A stretch of 34,589 bases of DNA from an uncultured Bacilli bacterium. GTDB lineage: Bacteria; Bacillota_I; Bacilli_A; RF39; UBA660. The notes beneath the pieces are model-generated. The model was given only the letters and a program-made list of their open reading frames with translations, was not told the origin of the DNA and made no database searches. This document shows positions 17,831 to 25,115 of the stretch, in pieces (the first letter of the stretch is position 1; each line of letters opens with the position of its first letter). Both the position numbers and the translations under genes were made by a program. The stretch is from contig CALVRD010000009.1 in the NCBI GenBank assembly GCA_944358435.1, positions 1 to 34,589 of the forward strand, in the 5' to 3' direction.

Positions 17831-18532
17831 TTATTTTCTTTTATTATAAATAACTGGATAATGATAATCAAATTTTTCTAAGCTTTCTACTTCTAAACTT
17901 CCCATTTCTTTTTTTCTTATACCTCGTGATGCTAAATGCTTTACATAAGATAACCATTCATCATCAGTTTCAAGCCATTCATATCCTTTTCTAACACCGC
18001 CTTCACATAATGCTATCATAAAATCTATATTATTATGACAAGCAGATTCAATTATAGGAATAGCTGCATCGCATGGCATAAATCCTAATAATATATCCGG
18101 TGAAGATATTGGCGTATCTTTGGAAAAACGCTGTCTTTTTAAAATTAAATTGGTTGGTTTATTCGTTGGAACAATTACTCTTGGATCATAAACTGTTATC
18201 GTACCACTTTTTTGACGTAGAGCTATTTTTGTTGCTAAGGAAGGGATGATGCCTCCAGCTACTTCGATTATATCACTGTCAAGTGCGAAGTGTTTTTCGA
18301 TTAATTCAATAAAACCTAAATATATATTTTCATTATCTGGTATTAGACCAATTGCATCGTATATTTGTCTTAATATTGATGACCCATAATTTTTTTTACC
18401 TGGACGAGTTATTAAAGCTGCATTGTTCATTATATAATGCTTTTCTCTTTCTGTGTAATCTTCACTATGTTCTATTAAAAACTTCTCTATACGCTGACAG
18501 CATTCTTGGGGAGTTATATCTAACATATACAA
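17831..18532 (-). CDS. Unknown protein with SAM-methyltransferase-like Rossmann features
   Basis: I do not recognise the family. The 233 residues comprise an N-terminal helical part (about 1-80, with CCQRIEKFL and KHYIMNNAAL) and a Rossmann-like core. In the core, DSDIIEVAGGIIPSLA looks like motif I of a methyltransferase, TITVYDPRV like the acidic motif II strand, and PDILLGFMPCDAAIPII like the motif IV strand. A CEGGV turn follows. No membrane segment or signal is seen. The start may be TTG at 18532 (GAAAGGA six bases away) or ATG at 18526. It has a strong promoter with a leader of about 100 bases and its own terminator. Enzymatic role and substrate are unknown. Confidence 0.7.
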   Translation of the reverse strand: MYMLDITPQECCQRIEKFLIEHSEDYTEREKHYIMNNAALITRPGKKNYGSSILRQIYDAIGLIPDNENIYLGFIELIEKHFALDSDIIEVAGGIIPSLATKIALRQKSGTITVYDPRVIVPTNKPTNLILKRQRFSKDTPISSPDILLGFMPCDAAIPIIESACHNNIDFMIALCEGGVRKGYEWLETDDEWLSYVKHLASRGIRKKEMGSLEVESLEKFDYHYPVIYNKRK

Positions 18533-18637
18533 ATTAATCCTTTCTTAGTAACAAACTTATTAAAAATTAATTTTTATATTTTTGCTTATTAAATCGTATA
18601 TTATATATTTATTTATATAATTCAAAAAATTAGCTTT

Positions 18638-18666
18638 ATTATATCAGTATTTTGCTTTTTTTGCAA
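18638..18666 (-). promoter_or_regulatory. Promoter of the methyltransferase-like gene
   Basis: On the minus strand TTGCAA (18661-18666), a 17-base spacer, and an extended -10 TGA-TATAAT (18638-18646). It is among the best promoters in the window. The leader to the gene is about 100 bases, AT-rich, with no recognised structure. Confidence 0.75.
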
Positions 18667-18757
18667 ATATATTTTAAAAATTATTAATTAGTAAATTAAT
18701 TTTTTACCAATTATACTGTTGTATATACTTTACAATATAAAATAATTACATACTAGT

Positions 18758-19369
18758 TTATACGTGCTTAGAGATATTTTCTGAAGTACTATATTTATAA
18801 TTTCTTTCAATAATACCAAATAGTGATTCTATTTGCGGAACAAATTGAGTATTACCATAAGCCTTATATGTTGCTAACATATCTTTCATCGCATCAAACT
18901 CTGTTGCATTATCATATTGATAATCCGGTTCATTTCTATGTACTTGCCAAATGTAAAATGGTACACTCATACTTTTACACAATAATTCTTTTTTTATTTT
19001 TTTCATTGCAATATCTTTTGGAACATCATAACTCATAAAAATTAAACTTTTCTTTACCTCACAATATAAGGCATTAACTTCTGGGATTTGAAAAAATAGA
19101 TGATTTTCTGTATCACGTAATGTGTCCATTTCTACTAATTCAAAATAACATGGTTCTATTTCTTTATGTTTTGCTGAGGTGCTTTGTAAATCTTGAGCTC
19201 CATCTACCTTAGCATACTCGCTTAACATTTCTGCTAAGCTAACATTACAATCCATAATTTCATAAACATTAGGATCTATTACATTAGGATTATCTTTAAT
19301 CCACTCATTAATTCTTCCTATTTTTTTTGTTAAATCTTGAGTTTCATTTTTTATTTCTTCTATTTCCAT
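18758..19369 (-). CDS. Unknown cytoplasmic protein downstream of obg
   Basis: I do not recognise this 203-residue protein. It starts with a charged helix (MEIEEIKNETQDLTKKIGRINEWI). The middle contains PCYFELVEMDTLRDTENHLFF and SLIFMSYDVPKDIAMKKIKKELL, and the C-terminal part is FYIWQVHRNEPDYQYDNATEFDAM. There is no signal peptide, membrane segment or known catalytic motif. AAGGAG precedes the ATG. It begins 32 bases after the obg stop with no terminator between, so it is probably co-transcribed with obg. No clear terminator follows it either. Coding status is supported by the ribosome binding site and codon use; no function is proposed. Confidence 0.7.
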   Translation of the reverse strand: MEIEEIKNETQDLTKKIGRINEWIKDNPNVIDPNVYEIMDCNVSLAEMLSEYAKVDGAQDLQSTSAKHKEIEPCYFELVEMDTLRDTENHLFFQIPEVNALYCEVKKSLIFMSYDVPKDIAMKKIKKELLCKSMSVPFYIWQVHRNEPDYQYDNATEFDAMKDMLATYKAYGNTQFVPQIESLFGIIERNYKYSTSENISKHV

Positions 19370-19401
19370 ATTTTTCTCCTTTTTAAATATTCTTAAGATT
19401 C

Positions 19402-20673
19402 TTATTTTCTATAATCAAAATAAAAATCTAGTATTCTTACTTGGTCTCCTTCTTCAGCACCTAATTCTTCTAATTTGTCATCAATTCCCATACGACGTAA
19501 TTTCTTTGCAAAACGGTAAATTGCTTCTTCACTGCTAAATTTAGTCATTTTAAATATACGTTCAACTTCTTTTCCTGATACCACCCATACATCATCTTCT
19601 TTTTCAATCGTAAATGGTTCTTCTTTCTTAAACTTATATAAAATATGACTTTCTATTTGACTATCATCATATAGAGGATTAACTGGTAAAGTATCTAGTA
19701 AATCAGCTAATCTGTCTACTACTTTTTGAAGTCCAAAATTAGTAGCAGCACTTACTTCGAATACTTCACAATCAACCTGTTCTTTAAATTTTTCTAAATT
19801 TTCCTTAGCTCCAGGTAAGTCCATTTTATTAGCAATAATAATTTGTGGTTTTTCCAAAAGCTTAGGATTAAATTCCTTTAATTCTTTATTAATTAATACA
19901 TAATCTTCATACGGTTCGCGCATCTCACTTCCACTCATATCAATAACATGAGCAATTATTCTAGTTCTTTCAATATGACGTAAGAATTTATCTCCAAGTC
20001 CTTCGCCTTCACTAGCTCCTTCAATCAAACCTGGAAGATCAGCAACTACAAAGCTGCGACCATCACTTGCTTTAGTAACTCCTAAATTAGGTGTTAAAGT
20101 AGTAAAATGATAAGCCGCTATTTTAGGCTTTGATTTAGAAATCATTGAAATTATTGTACTTTTCCCAACGCTTGGCAAACCAACTAAACCAACATCAGCT
20201 AGCATCTTAACTTCTATTTTTAAGGTCTTTCTTTCTCCCTCTTCGCCACGTTCAGAATAATCAGGTGCTGTATTTGTTTGTGTTTTAAAAGCTGTATTAC
20301 CACGACCACCACGTCCACCTTTAGCAATTATTTCCTGCTGATCTTTTCTTGACAAATCAGCAATAATTAAGCCTGTATCTAAATCAGTAACAACAGTTCC
20401 TTGTGGTACCTTTACTATTAAAGGTTCAGCACCTTTACCATGTTGATTCTTTCCTCTACCATTTTCTCCCTTATCACCTTTAATAATTTTTTGATAACGA
20501 AGATCAAGTAAAGTATGAAGCCCTTCATCAACTTTAAAAATGATATCTGCTCCATGTCCCCCATTGCCACCATATGGGCCACCCATCTCTATAAATTTTT
20601 CACGACGGAAAGCAGTACATCCATCACCACCATTGCCAGCTTCTACTTTTATTACAACCTCATCTACGAACAT
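19402..20673 (-). CDS. obg: GTPase Obg (ObgE/CgtA)
   Basis: Obg is an essential ribosome-associated GTPase involved in 50S maturation and stress response. The Gly-rich Obg fold occupies about residues 1-155 (AGNGGDGCTAFRREKF; GGPYGGNGGHGADI). The G domain follows, with G1 GLPSVGKST (165-173), G3 DLPGLIEGASEGEGLGDKFL, G4 NKMD and G5 SAA. A C-terminal OCT domain (about 345-423) completes it. The length of 423 residues is normal. The ATG at 20673 is the standard Obg start (MFVDEVVIKVEAG); an in-frame upstream start would add six residues. GAAAGGGG precedes it. A strong dedicated promoter lies at 20701-20729. Confidence 0.97.
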   Translation of the reverse strand: MFVDEVVIKVEAGNGGDGCTAFRREKFIEMGGPYGGNGGHGADIIFKVDEGLHTLLDLRYQKIIKGDKGENGRGKNQHGKGAEPLIVKVPQGTVVTDLDTGLIIADLSRKDQQEIIAKGGRGGRGNTAFKTQTNTAPDYSERGEEGERKTLKIEVKMLADVGLVGLPSVGKSTIISMISKSKPKIAAYHFTTLTPNLGVTKASDGRSFVVADLPGLIEGASEGEGLGDKFLRHIERTRIIAHVIDMSGSEMREPYEDYVLINKELKEFNPKLLEKPQIIIANKMDLPGAKENLEKFKEQVDCEVFEVSAATNFGLQKVVDRLADLLDTLPVNPLYDDSQIESHILYKFKKEEPFTIEKEDDVWVVSGKEVERIFKMTKFSSEEAIYRFAKKLRRMGIDDKLEELGAEEGDQVRILDFYFDYRK

Positions 20674-20700
20674 ATAACCAGCCCCTTTCAAAGTCCCTTT

Positions 20701-20729
20701 ATTATATCAAATATCTATTTATTTGTCTA
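20701..20729 (-). promoter_or_regulatory. Promoter of obg
   Basis: On the minus strand TAGACA (20724-20729), a 17-base spacer and extended -10 TGA-TATAAT (20701-20709), about 30 bases before the obg start. Confidence 0.75.
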
Positions 20730-20742
20730 TAACGTTTCACCA

Positions 20743-20779
20743 AATAAAATTAAAAGCACCCAATCTATAGATTGAATGC
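20743..20779 (-). terminator. Terminator of the tandem-paralogue operon
   Basis: A 12-bp stem spanning 20756-20779, built around a perfect 14-bp palindrome (CAATCTATAGATTG) with two G-U pairs further out, is followed on the minus strand by TTTTAATTTTATTT. It ends the two-gene unit just ahead of the obg promoter. Confidence 0.85.
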
Positions 20780-20783
20780 CATT

Positions 20784-21407
20784 CTAATCTAAATTAGTCT
20801 CATTTTTCACAGTAATAGTCTTCTGAAAAGTTTTATTTCTCTTATCAGAATCAATTGTTTTACCAGACACCTTCTCAATTTTAGGAGAATAAATCTCATA
20901 TCCAAGATTAAGATGATGACTAAGAGCAATACTAATACTTTCTTCATCTGTAAAACCATTCCTTAAACAACCAGATAAATCTCTAGTAACGTTTTTTAAA
21001 TCTGGACGATCACCAAAACCACGTACTGGAATAGTAATATTATAACCCAAAAAATTTCTAACAATAACATGATCAATAATAATACAAGCATCTGGTAAAT
21101 AATAAGCAGCATTCTGATATTCTTTAAATAAATCAAAAACTTCAATCGAATCTTTTGGTAAATACTTAACAACATGCCTGTAATATATAAAACTATCATC
21201 CTGTATATTTACATCATAAGTGACATAATATTCATTAAAATTACCAGCAATATAGATTGAACAATCATTTTTAGATATAAATAAATCTACGATTTTTCCA
21301 ATCTGCTTAAGTTCTTCAAGAGATTCAAAATGTCCTAAATCAAACATAAATGGTTTAGTCTCATCACAACAATCAGAACTAGGTATTAATCCTTCCATTT
21401 TTTCCAT
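20784..21407 (-). CDS. Unknown protein, downstream member of a tandem paralogous pair
   Basis: I do not recognise the family. The 207-residue soluble protein shares a conserved core with its upstream neighbour: a SLEEL...IGK/RM opening, a strand-rich middle with several Tyr (YYVTYDVNIQDDSFIYYRHVVKY), then VRNFLGYNITIPVRG, CLRNGFTDEESI and YSPKIEKV. The C-terminus is charged. No membrane segment, signal or catalytic triad is evident. The ATG at 21407 is nine bases after GGAG; a longer frame starting at a TTG is less likely. It lies 34 bases after the first paralogue, with a strong terminator behind it. The pair sits between rpmF and obg. Confidence 0.75.
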   Translation of the reverse strand: MEKMEGLIPSSDCCDETKPFMFDLGHFESLEELKQIGKIVDLFISKNDCSIYIAGNFNEYYVTYDVNIQDDSFIYYRHVVKYLPKDSIEVFDLFKEYQNAAYYLPDACIIIDHVIVRNFLGYNITIPVRGFGDRPDLKNVTRDLSGCLRNGFTDEESISIALSHHLNLGYEIYSPKIEKVSGKTIDSDKRNKTFQKTITVKNETNLD

Positions 21408-21441
21408 TAAAAACAACTCCTAATTTCATATTACAAATTAT

Positions 21442-22044
21442 TTATCTCTTTATCAATAGTTTTTTTAAAGACTTGTTCCTATTATCATAATCTAAATCTT
21501 CTACTTTTTCAACTTCTGGACTATATATTACATAAGTTGGTTCAACATAATCAAATGCTTTCTTTATACTTTCACTATCTGTAAAACCATTTATTAAACA
21601 TCTAGATAAAATACCAGCATATATATCAATATTTGGATTGTTTGCTATCATACCTACATCTCTAACTGGAATAGTAACATTATACCCTAAAAAATTTCTC
21701 GCTACAATTTTCAAATCAATAGAAGTTTTTTCATTACCCATAAGGAATATATATTGATTATCTTTTAAAGATATAGTTGATATATCAGGATTTCTCTGAT
21801 AGGTTCTTCTTTCATATATAACACCATTACCATATACTTGTCCAACATAAGTTAAATAGTGCTTATCCGTTTTATAATGAAAATAGAAATGTCCATTATT
21901 ATCTATCCATCTTCTCCCTGACATTCTACCAATCTTAACAATTTCTTCCAAAGATTCTATATACTCTGTATTAAATTCAAAAGAAAGCAACTGATCTTCT
22001 GAAAAATTATCAGAACTTTCTTTTAATATATCCTGTATATTCAT
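21442..22044 (-). CDS. Unknown protein, upstream member of a tandem paralogous pair
   Basis: This 200-residue soluble protein is homologous to the next gene: ARNFLGYNVTIPVRD, CLINGFTDSESI, YSPEVEKVEDL and an RNKSLKK tail are shared, as is the SLEEIVKIGRMSG opening. The middle has alternating short strands rich in Tyr, His and Asn (GHFYFHYKTDKHYLTYVGQVY). The divergence is considerable, so the duplication is old or evolving fast. A very strong GGGGG ribosome binding site and a promoter at 22075-22103 precede it. No relation to a named domain was recognised; immunity-type, regulatory or structural roles are all open. Confidence 0.75.
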   Translation of the reverse strand: MNIQDILKESSDNFSEDQLLSFEFNTEYIESLEEIVKIGRMSGRRWIDNNGHFYFHYKTDKHYLTYVGQVYGNGVIYERRTYQRNPDISTISLKDNQYIFLMGNEKTSIDLKIVARNFLGYNVTIPVRDVGMIANNPNIDIYAGILSRCLINGFTDSESIKKAFDYVEPTYVIYSPEVEKVEDLDYDNRNKSLKKLLIKR

Positions 22045-22074
22045 TAAATTTATCCCCCTACCTTGTATAATTTC

Positions 22075-22103
22075 ATTATATCATTTTTTTCGGATATAAA
22101 CAA
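22075..22103 (-). promoter_or_regulatory. Promoter of the tandem-paralogue operon
   Basis: On the minus strand a strong extended -10, TGA-TATAAT (22075-22083), has a 17-base spacer to TTGTTT (22098-22103). Confidence 0.6.
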
Positions 22104-22137
22104 AATATTTATGAATATTCCAGAAAAACAGCAAAAA

Positions 22138-22159
22138 TAAAAGAAACTTATTCAGCTTC
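22138..22159 (-). terminator. Weak terminator after rpmF
   Basis: On the minus strand GAAGC and GTTTC (22155-22159 and 22143-22147, one G-U pair) frame the rpmF stop in a 7-base loop and are followed by TTTTATTTTTG. The stem is short, so it is only moderately supported. Confidence 0.4.
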
Positions 22160-22357
22160 TTTAACTTCTACTACTTTATTTCCTTTGTAATTACCACATT
22201 TAGGACAAACTCTATGTGGTTTAATCATTTCACCACAATTTGGACATTTTGTCATACCAGGAACTTCCATAGCATTGTGACTTCTTCTCATTCTCTTTCT
22301 TGTTTTTGAAACTTTACGGAAAGGAACAGCAAACATTTGAATGTCTAACTTCATCAT
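22148..22357 (-). CDS. rpmF: 50S ribosomal protein L32 with short N-terminal extension
   Basis: L32 is a small zinc-ribbon protein of the large ribosomal subunit. The core [18 protein letters not shown] and the Zn ribbon CPNC...CPKC are intact, so this is the C+ (zinc-binding) form. Most L32 proteins start at MAVP. Here the strong GAGGAG site places the start at MM or MKLDIQMF, giving about 8-9 extra residues before AVPFRK. The only other Met near the usual start is followed by Phe (MFAVP) and has no ribosome binding site. It follows the DUF177 gene by four bases, the classical pairing. Confidence 0.95.
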   Translation of the reverse strand: MMKLDIQMFAVPFRKVSKTRKRMRRSHNAMEVPGMTKCPNCGEMIKPHRVCPKCGNYKGNKVVEVKEAE

Positions 22358-22361
22358 ATTA

Positions 22362-22850
22362 TCACTCCTCTTTGTAATCTTTTAATAACTCACTAAACGG
22401 ATTATTATCAGCTTTATTTAGCTCTTCTTCACTAATTAATCTCCATCCGTCCCCGTGAAATTTACTGAGATCTTCGACCTTAGTAAACTGTAAGGGGATC
22501 TCCAGTACAATATTTTCCCATAAAAACTGAAATATATCAAGTGTATTTTCATTTTTTTTGCAATTTTCTTCTAAAATATCATCATATTCTACTGATATTG
22601 GATATTCTAATGGTTCAAGCGAGATTGAATCTTCTAAAATTAACGTGCCACTTATTGTTGCTTTTATATAATCAACCATCTCATCTAAATCATCAACCGC
22701 TTCTCCCATATATACTTTTCCCGTTACTTGCAAATTTTCTACCTTTAAAACAGATGCTTCAGTCAAATACTCTTTTGGCAATGTATAAATACCATCAATA
22801 CTTATTTCATCTACTGTTTGACTATGTAGTAAACTTAAATCAATATTCAT
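22362..22850 (-). CDS. DUF177 (YceD-like) protein
   Basis: This 162-residue soluble protein has the DUF177 pattern: an N-terminal strand region, a VTGKVYM...ISGTLILED central part corresponding to the usual v.G.l...C.RCL region but without the Cys pair, and [15 protein letters not shown] followed by NPFSELLK at the C-terminus. DUF177 genes are almost always directly upstream of rpmF, as here. In plants and some bacteria the family is linked to 23S rRNA accumulation or processing, so a role in large-subunit assembly is likely. The ATG is preceded by AGGTG. It starts eight bases after an unknown exported-protein gene. Confidence 0.88.
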   Translation of the reverse strand: MNIDLSLLHSQTVDEISIDGIYTLPKEYLTEASVLKVENLQVTGKVYMGEAVDDLDEMVDYIKATISGTLILEDSISLEPLEYPISVEYDDILEENCKKNENTLDIFQFLWENIVLEIPLQFTKVEDLSKFHGDGWRLISEEELNKADNNPFSELLKDYKEE

Positions 22851-22857
22851 AATTCAC

Positions 22858-23433
22858 CTACCTAATAGCTAATTTATCATTATCTTCAACAATTTCAATT
22901 ATACCATGATAATGTAGATCATTTCCAATACTCATAGTCGGTGAATTATTTAACCAAAGACGTATAGAATAATTCTTCTCCTCTAACGCACCAATTATGT
23001 CATTTTCTAAAACACCATTTTCTAAATCTGATAGTGTATATACACTATTTTTTCCATTACCAACTTTAATTGAAACTCTTAATAATTCTTTTGGAATTTG
23101 TTGTTCTGTACATAAATCTTTAATTATAGCATCAGCATCATCAACTAATTTAACCTTGTATTCAACAGGCTCAGTCAAATTATTCTTTACAGTAAATGTA
23201 TAAGCAGCTGATGAAAGACCAACCGAATCAGAAACTGGGACTGCTTTAACTAACGTTACTTTAGAACCATTTTGTTCATGGAAAGTAATATCTAATGATT
23301 CTGAACTATATTCAATATCAGTTGCTCTACTAAAATGATAGTATATATTATAGGTTGCAACAACAGCAAGTATTAAAATTGCTAGAATAAAAATCGTGTT
23401 CTTAATAATTGCTCTTTTACGATTGTAATACAT
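22858..23433 (-). CDS. Unknown membrane-anchored exported protein
   Basis: This 191-residue protein begins with a basic stretch (MYYNRKRAIIK) and one hydrophobic helix (about residues 13-31), followed by an extracytoplasmic beta-rich domain. The sequence AAYTFTVKNNLTEPVEYKVKLVDD is the pattern of an Ig/TasA-like beta sandwich, and SIRLWLNNSP recurs in similar exported proteins. I cannot name the family. The ATG at 23433 is eight bases after GAGGTG; an earlier in-frame start is less likely. It is first in an operon with DUF177 and rpmF, behind an extended -10 at 23500. A surface-type protein leading a ribosomal operon is unusual. Confidence 0.7.
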   Translation of the reverse strand: MYYNRKRAIIKNTIFILAILILAVVATYNIYYHFSRATDIEYSSESLDITFHEQNGSKVTLVKAVPVSDSVGLSSAAYTFTVKNNLTEPVEYKVKLVDDADAIIKDLCTEQQIPKELLRVSIKVGNGKNSVYTLSDLENGVLENDIIGALEEKNYSIRLWLNNSPTMSIGNDLHYHGIIEIVEDNDKLAIR

Positions 23434-23499
23434 ATAACACCTCATCTAAATAATGCTTTTTTAATAAAGCTAGTATTAAATACCAACTTGACATTTTAC

Positions 23500-23508
23500 A
23501 TTATAGCA
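23500..23508 (-). promoter_or_regulatory. Promoter of the exported protein-DUF177-rpmF operon
   Basis: On the minus strand an extended -10 TGC-TATAAT with a weak -35 (TTTCAA at 17 bases). The leader of about 65 bases contains a small hairpin (GCTTT with AAAGC) of unknown significance. Confidence 0.55.
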
Positions 23509-23519
23509 TACTTTTTTAA

Positions 23520-25112
23520 CTATTGAAATGTTTTATATTTTTTACTTATAAATTCTGCTACTTTAATACCATCCATAGCCGCCGTTGTTATCCCTCCAGC
23601 ATAACCAGATCCTTCTCCACATGGAAATAATCCTTTAATACTAGACTCGCCAAAATCATCTCTTGGTATTCTAATTGGAGAAGAAGTTCTACTTTCGATA
23701 GCACTCAAAACTGCATCATCAAAAGCATAACCAGCTATCTTTTTATCAAACACTAAAATTGCTTCATTTAAGGCTTCTATAATATAAGAAGGTAACACTT
23801 CATTTAAATTACCAAAAGTATATTTTCCTTTCATATTAGGCATAATGCTACCAAATTTAGAACTTACTTTATTATCTTTAAAATCTTTATATAGTTGAAC
23901 TGGAATATTACCTTTTCCTTGCTTATAGGCAGCTTCTTCTAACTTTCTTTGATATCTTATTCCAGCTAATGGATCATTTCCAAAATCATTTGGAGATATA
24001 GTAACAACTAAAGCACTATTCGCATTTTTTTCATCTCTTTTATAATTACTCATACCATTAATAGCTAAACGTCCAACCTCAGACGAAGCATTAACTACAA
24101 ATCCACCCGGACACATACAAAATGAATAAACTCCCCTATTTTTAGACGTTGTATAAGTTAATTTATAATTAGCTGGTGGTAACAATTTACTAAGTTCTTT
24201 ACCATATTGTGCTTCATTAATTACCTCTTGAGGATGTTCAATACGAACCCCTATTGCAAATGGTTTAGCTTGTAGATTTAAATTGAATTTATTTAACATT
24301 TCAAAAGTATCTCTAGCACTATGTCCTATTGCTAAAACCAAACTATTACAATTAATTATCTCATTATTATTAACTTCTATTCCTTTAATTTCATTATCTT
24401 TTACTATCAAATCAGTAAGACAAGTATAATATCTAAACTCTCCACCCATACTAATAATTTTCTGACGAATATTTTTTATAACAGTTCTTAAAATATCAGT
24501 TCCAATATGAGGATGACTTAAATACTTTATCGCATCAGGTGCCCCATTTTCAACAAAGATGTCAAAAACTTTCTTCCCACGATTTAATCTATCTTTTACA
24601 AGAGTATTTAACTTACCATCCGAAAAAGTACCAGCTCCACCTTCTCCAAATTGAACATTAGTATTTACATCTAACTTACCAGTCCGCCAAAACTCCTCAA
24701 TTACTTTTACCCGCTCATCAACTGGAGCCCCTCTTTCAATAATTATCGGTCTATAATTATTCTCTGCCAAAATATAAGCACAAAATAAACCAGCTGGACC
24801 GCTACCAACAATTATTGGTCTTTCTGTTAATACATCAGTTCCAGTTATTTCAAATAAATATTCTTCATTAGGCGTAACAATTATATCTAAAGATTTATTT
24901 TGTTTTAATATCTTATTTTCATTTATCAAAGAAACATCTACTTCATAAACATAATGAACATTATTTTTCTTTCTTGCATCAAGAGATCTTTTTACAATAG
25001 AATACTCAAGTATATCACTTCTTTTAATTCTTAAAGAACTAGCAACAGTAGTAATTAAATAGTCCCTATTATCTTTATCAATAGGAACTTTTACCTGTCT
25101 AATACGTAACAT
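23520..25112 (-). CDS. FAD-dependent oxidoreductase (COG2509-like uncharacterised dehydrogenase)
   Basis: This 530-residue flavoprotein has an N-terminal domain of about 95 residues (MLRIRQVKVPIDKDN... SLRIKRSDI) before the dinucleotide-binding GSGPAG (103-108) and the following IIERG. It continues with QFGEGGAGTFSDGKLNT and ends with PCGEGSGYAGGITTAAMDG, which closes the FAD site. This layout is that of the widespread uncharacterised FAD-dependent dehydrogenase group. The substrate is unknown. AGGAGG precedes the ATG. It follows the next oxidoreductase gene by three bases, so the two flavoproteins are co-transcribed. Confidence 0.88.
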   Translation of the reverse strand: MLRIRQVKVPIDKDNRDYLITTVASSLRIKRSDILEYSIVKRSLDARKKNNVHYVYEVDVSLINENKILKQNKSLDIIVTPNEEYLFEITGTDVLTERPIIVGSGPAGLFCAYILAENNYRPIIIERGAPVDERVKVIEEFWRTGKLDVNTNVQFGEGGAGTFSDGKLNTLVKDRLNRGKKVFDIFVENGAPDAIKYLSHPHIGTDILRTVIKNIRQKIISMGGEFRYYTCLTDLIVKDNEIKGIEVNNNEIINCNSLVLAIGHSARDTFEMLNKFNLNLQAKPFAIGVRIEHPQEVINEAQYGKELSKLLPPANYKLTYTTSKNRGVYSFCMCPGGFVVNASSEVGRLAINGMSNYKRDEKNANSALVVTISPNDFGNDPLAGIRYQRKLEEAAYKQGKGNIPVQLYKDFKDNKVSSKFGSIMPNMKGKYTFGNLNEVLPSYIIEALNEAILVFDKKIAGYAFDDAVLSAIESRTSSPIRIPRDDFGESSIKGLFPCGEGSGYAGGITTAAMDGIKVAEFISKKYKTFQ

Positions 25113-25115
25113 AAC

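Noticed and set aside
20996-21199. Minus-strand 67-residue hydrophobic frame inside the downstream paralogue
   Set aside because: It is an alternate frame of a real gene; the hydrophobicity comes from AT-rich codons read out of frame.
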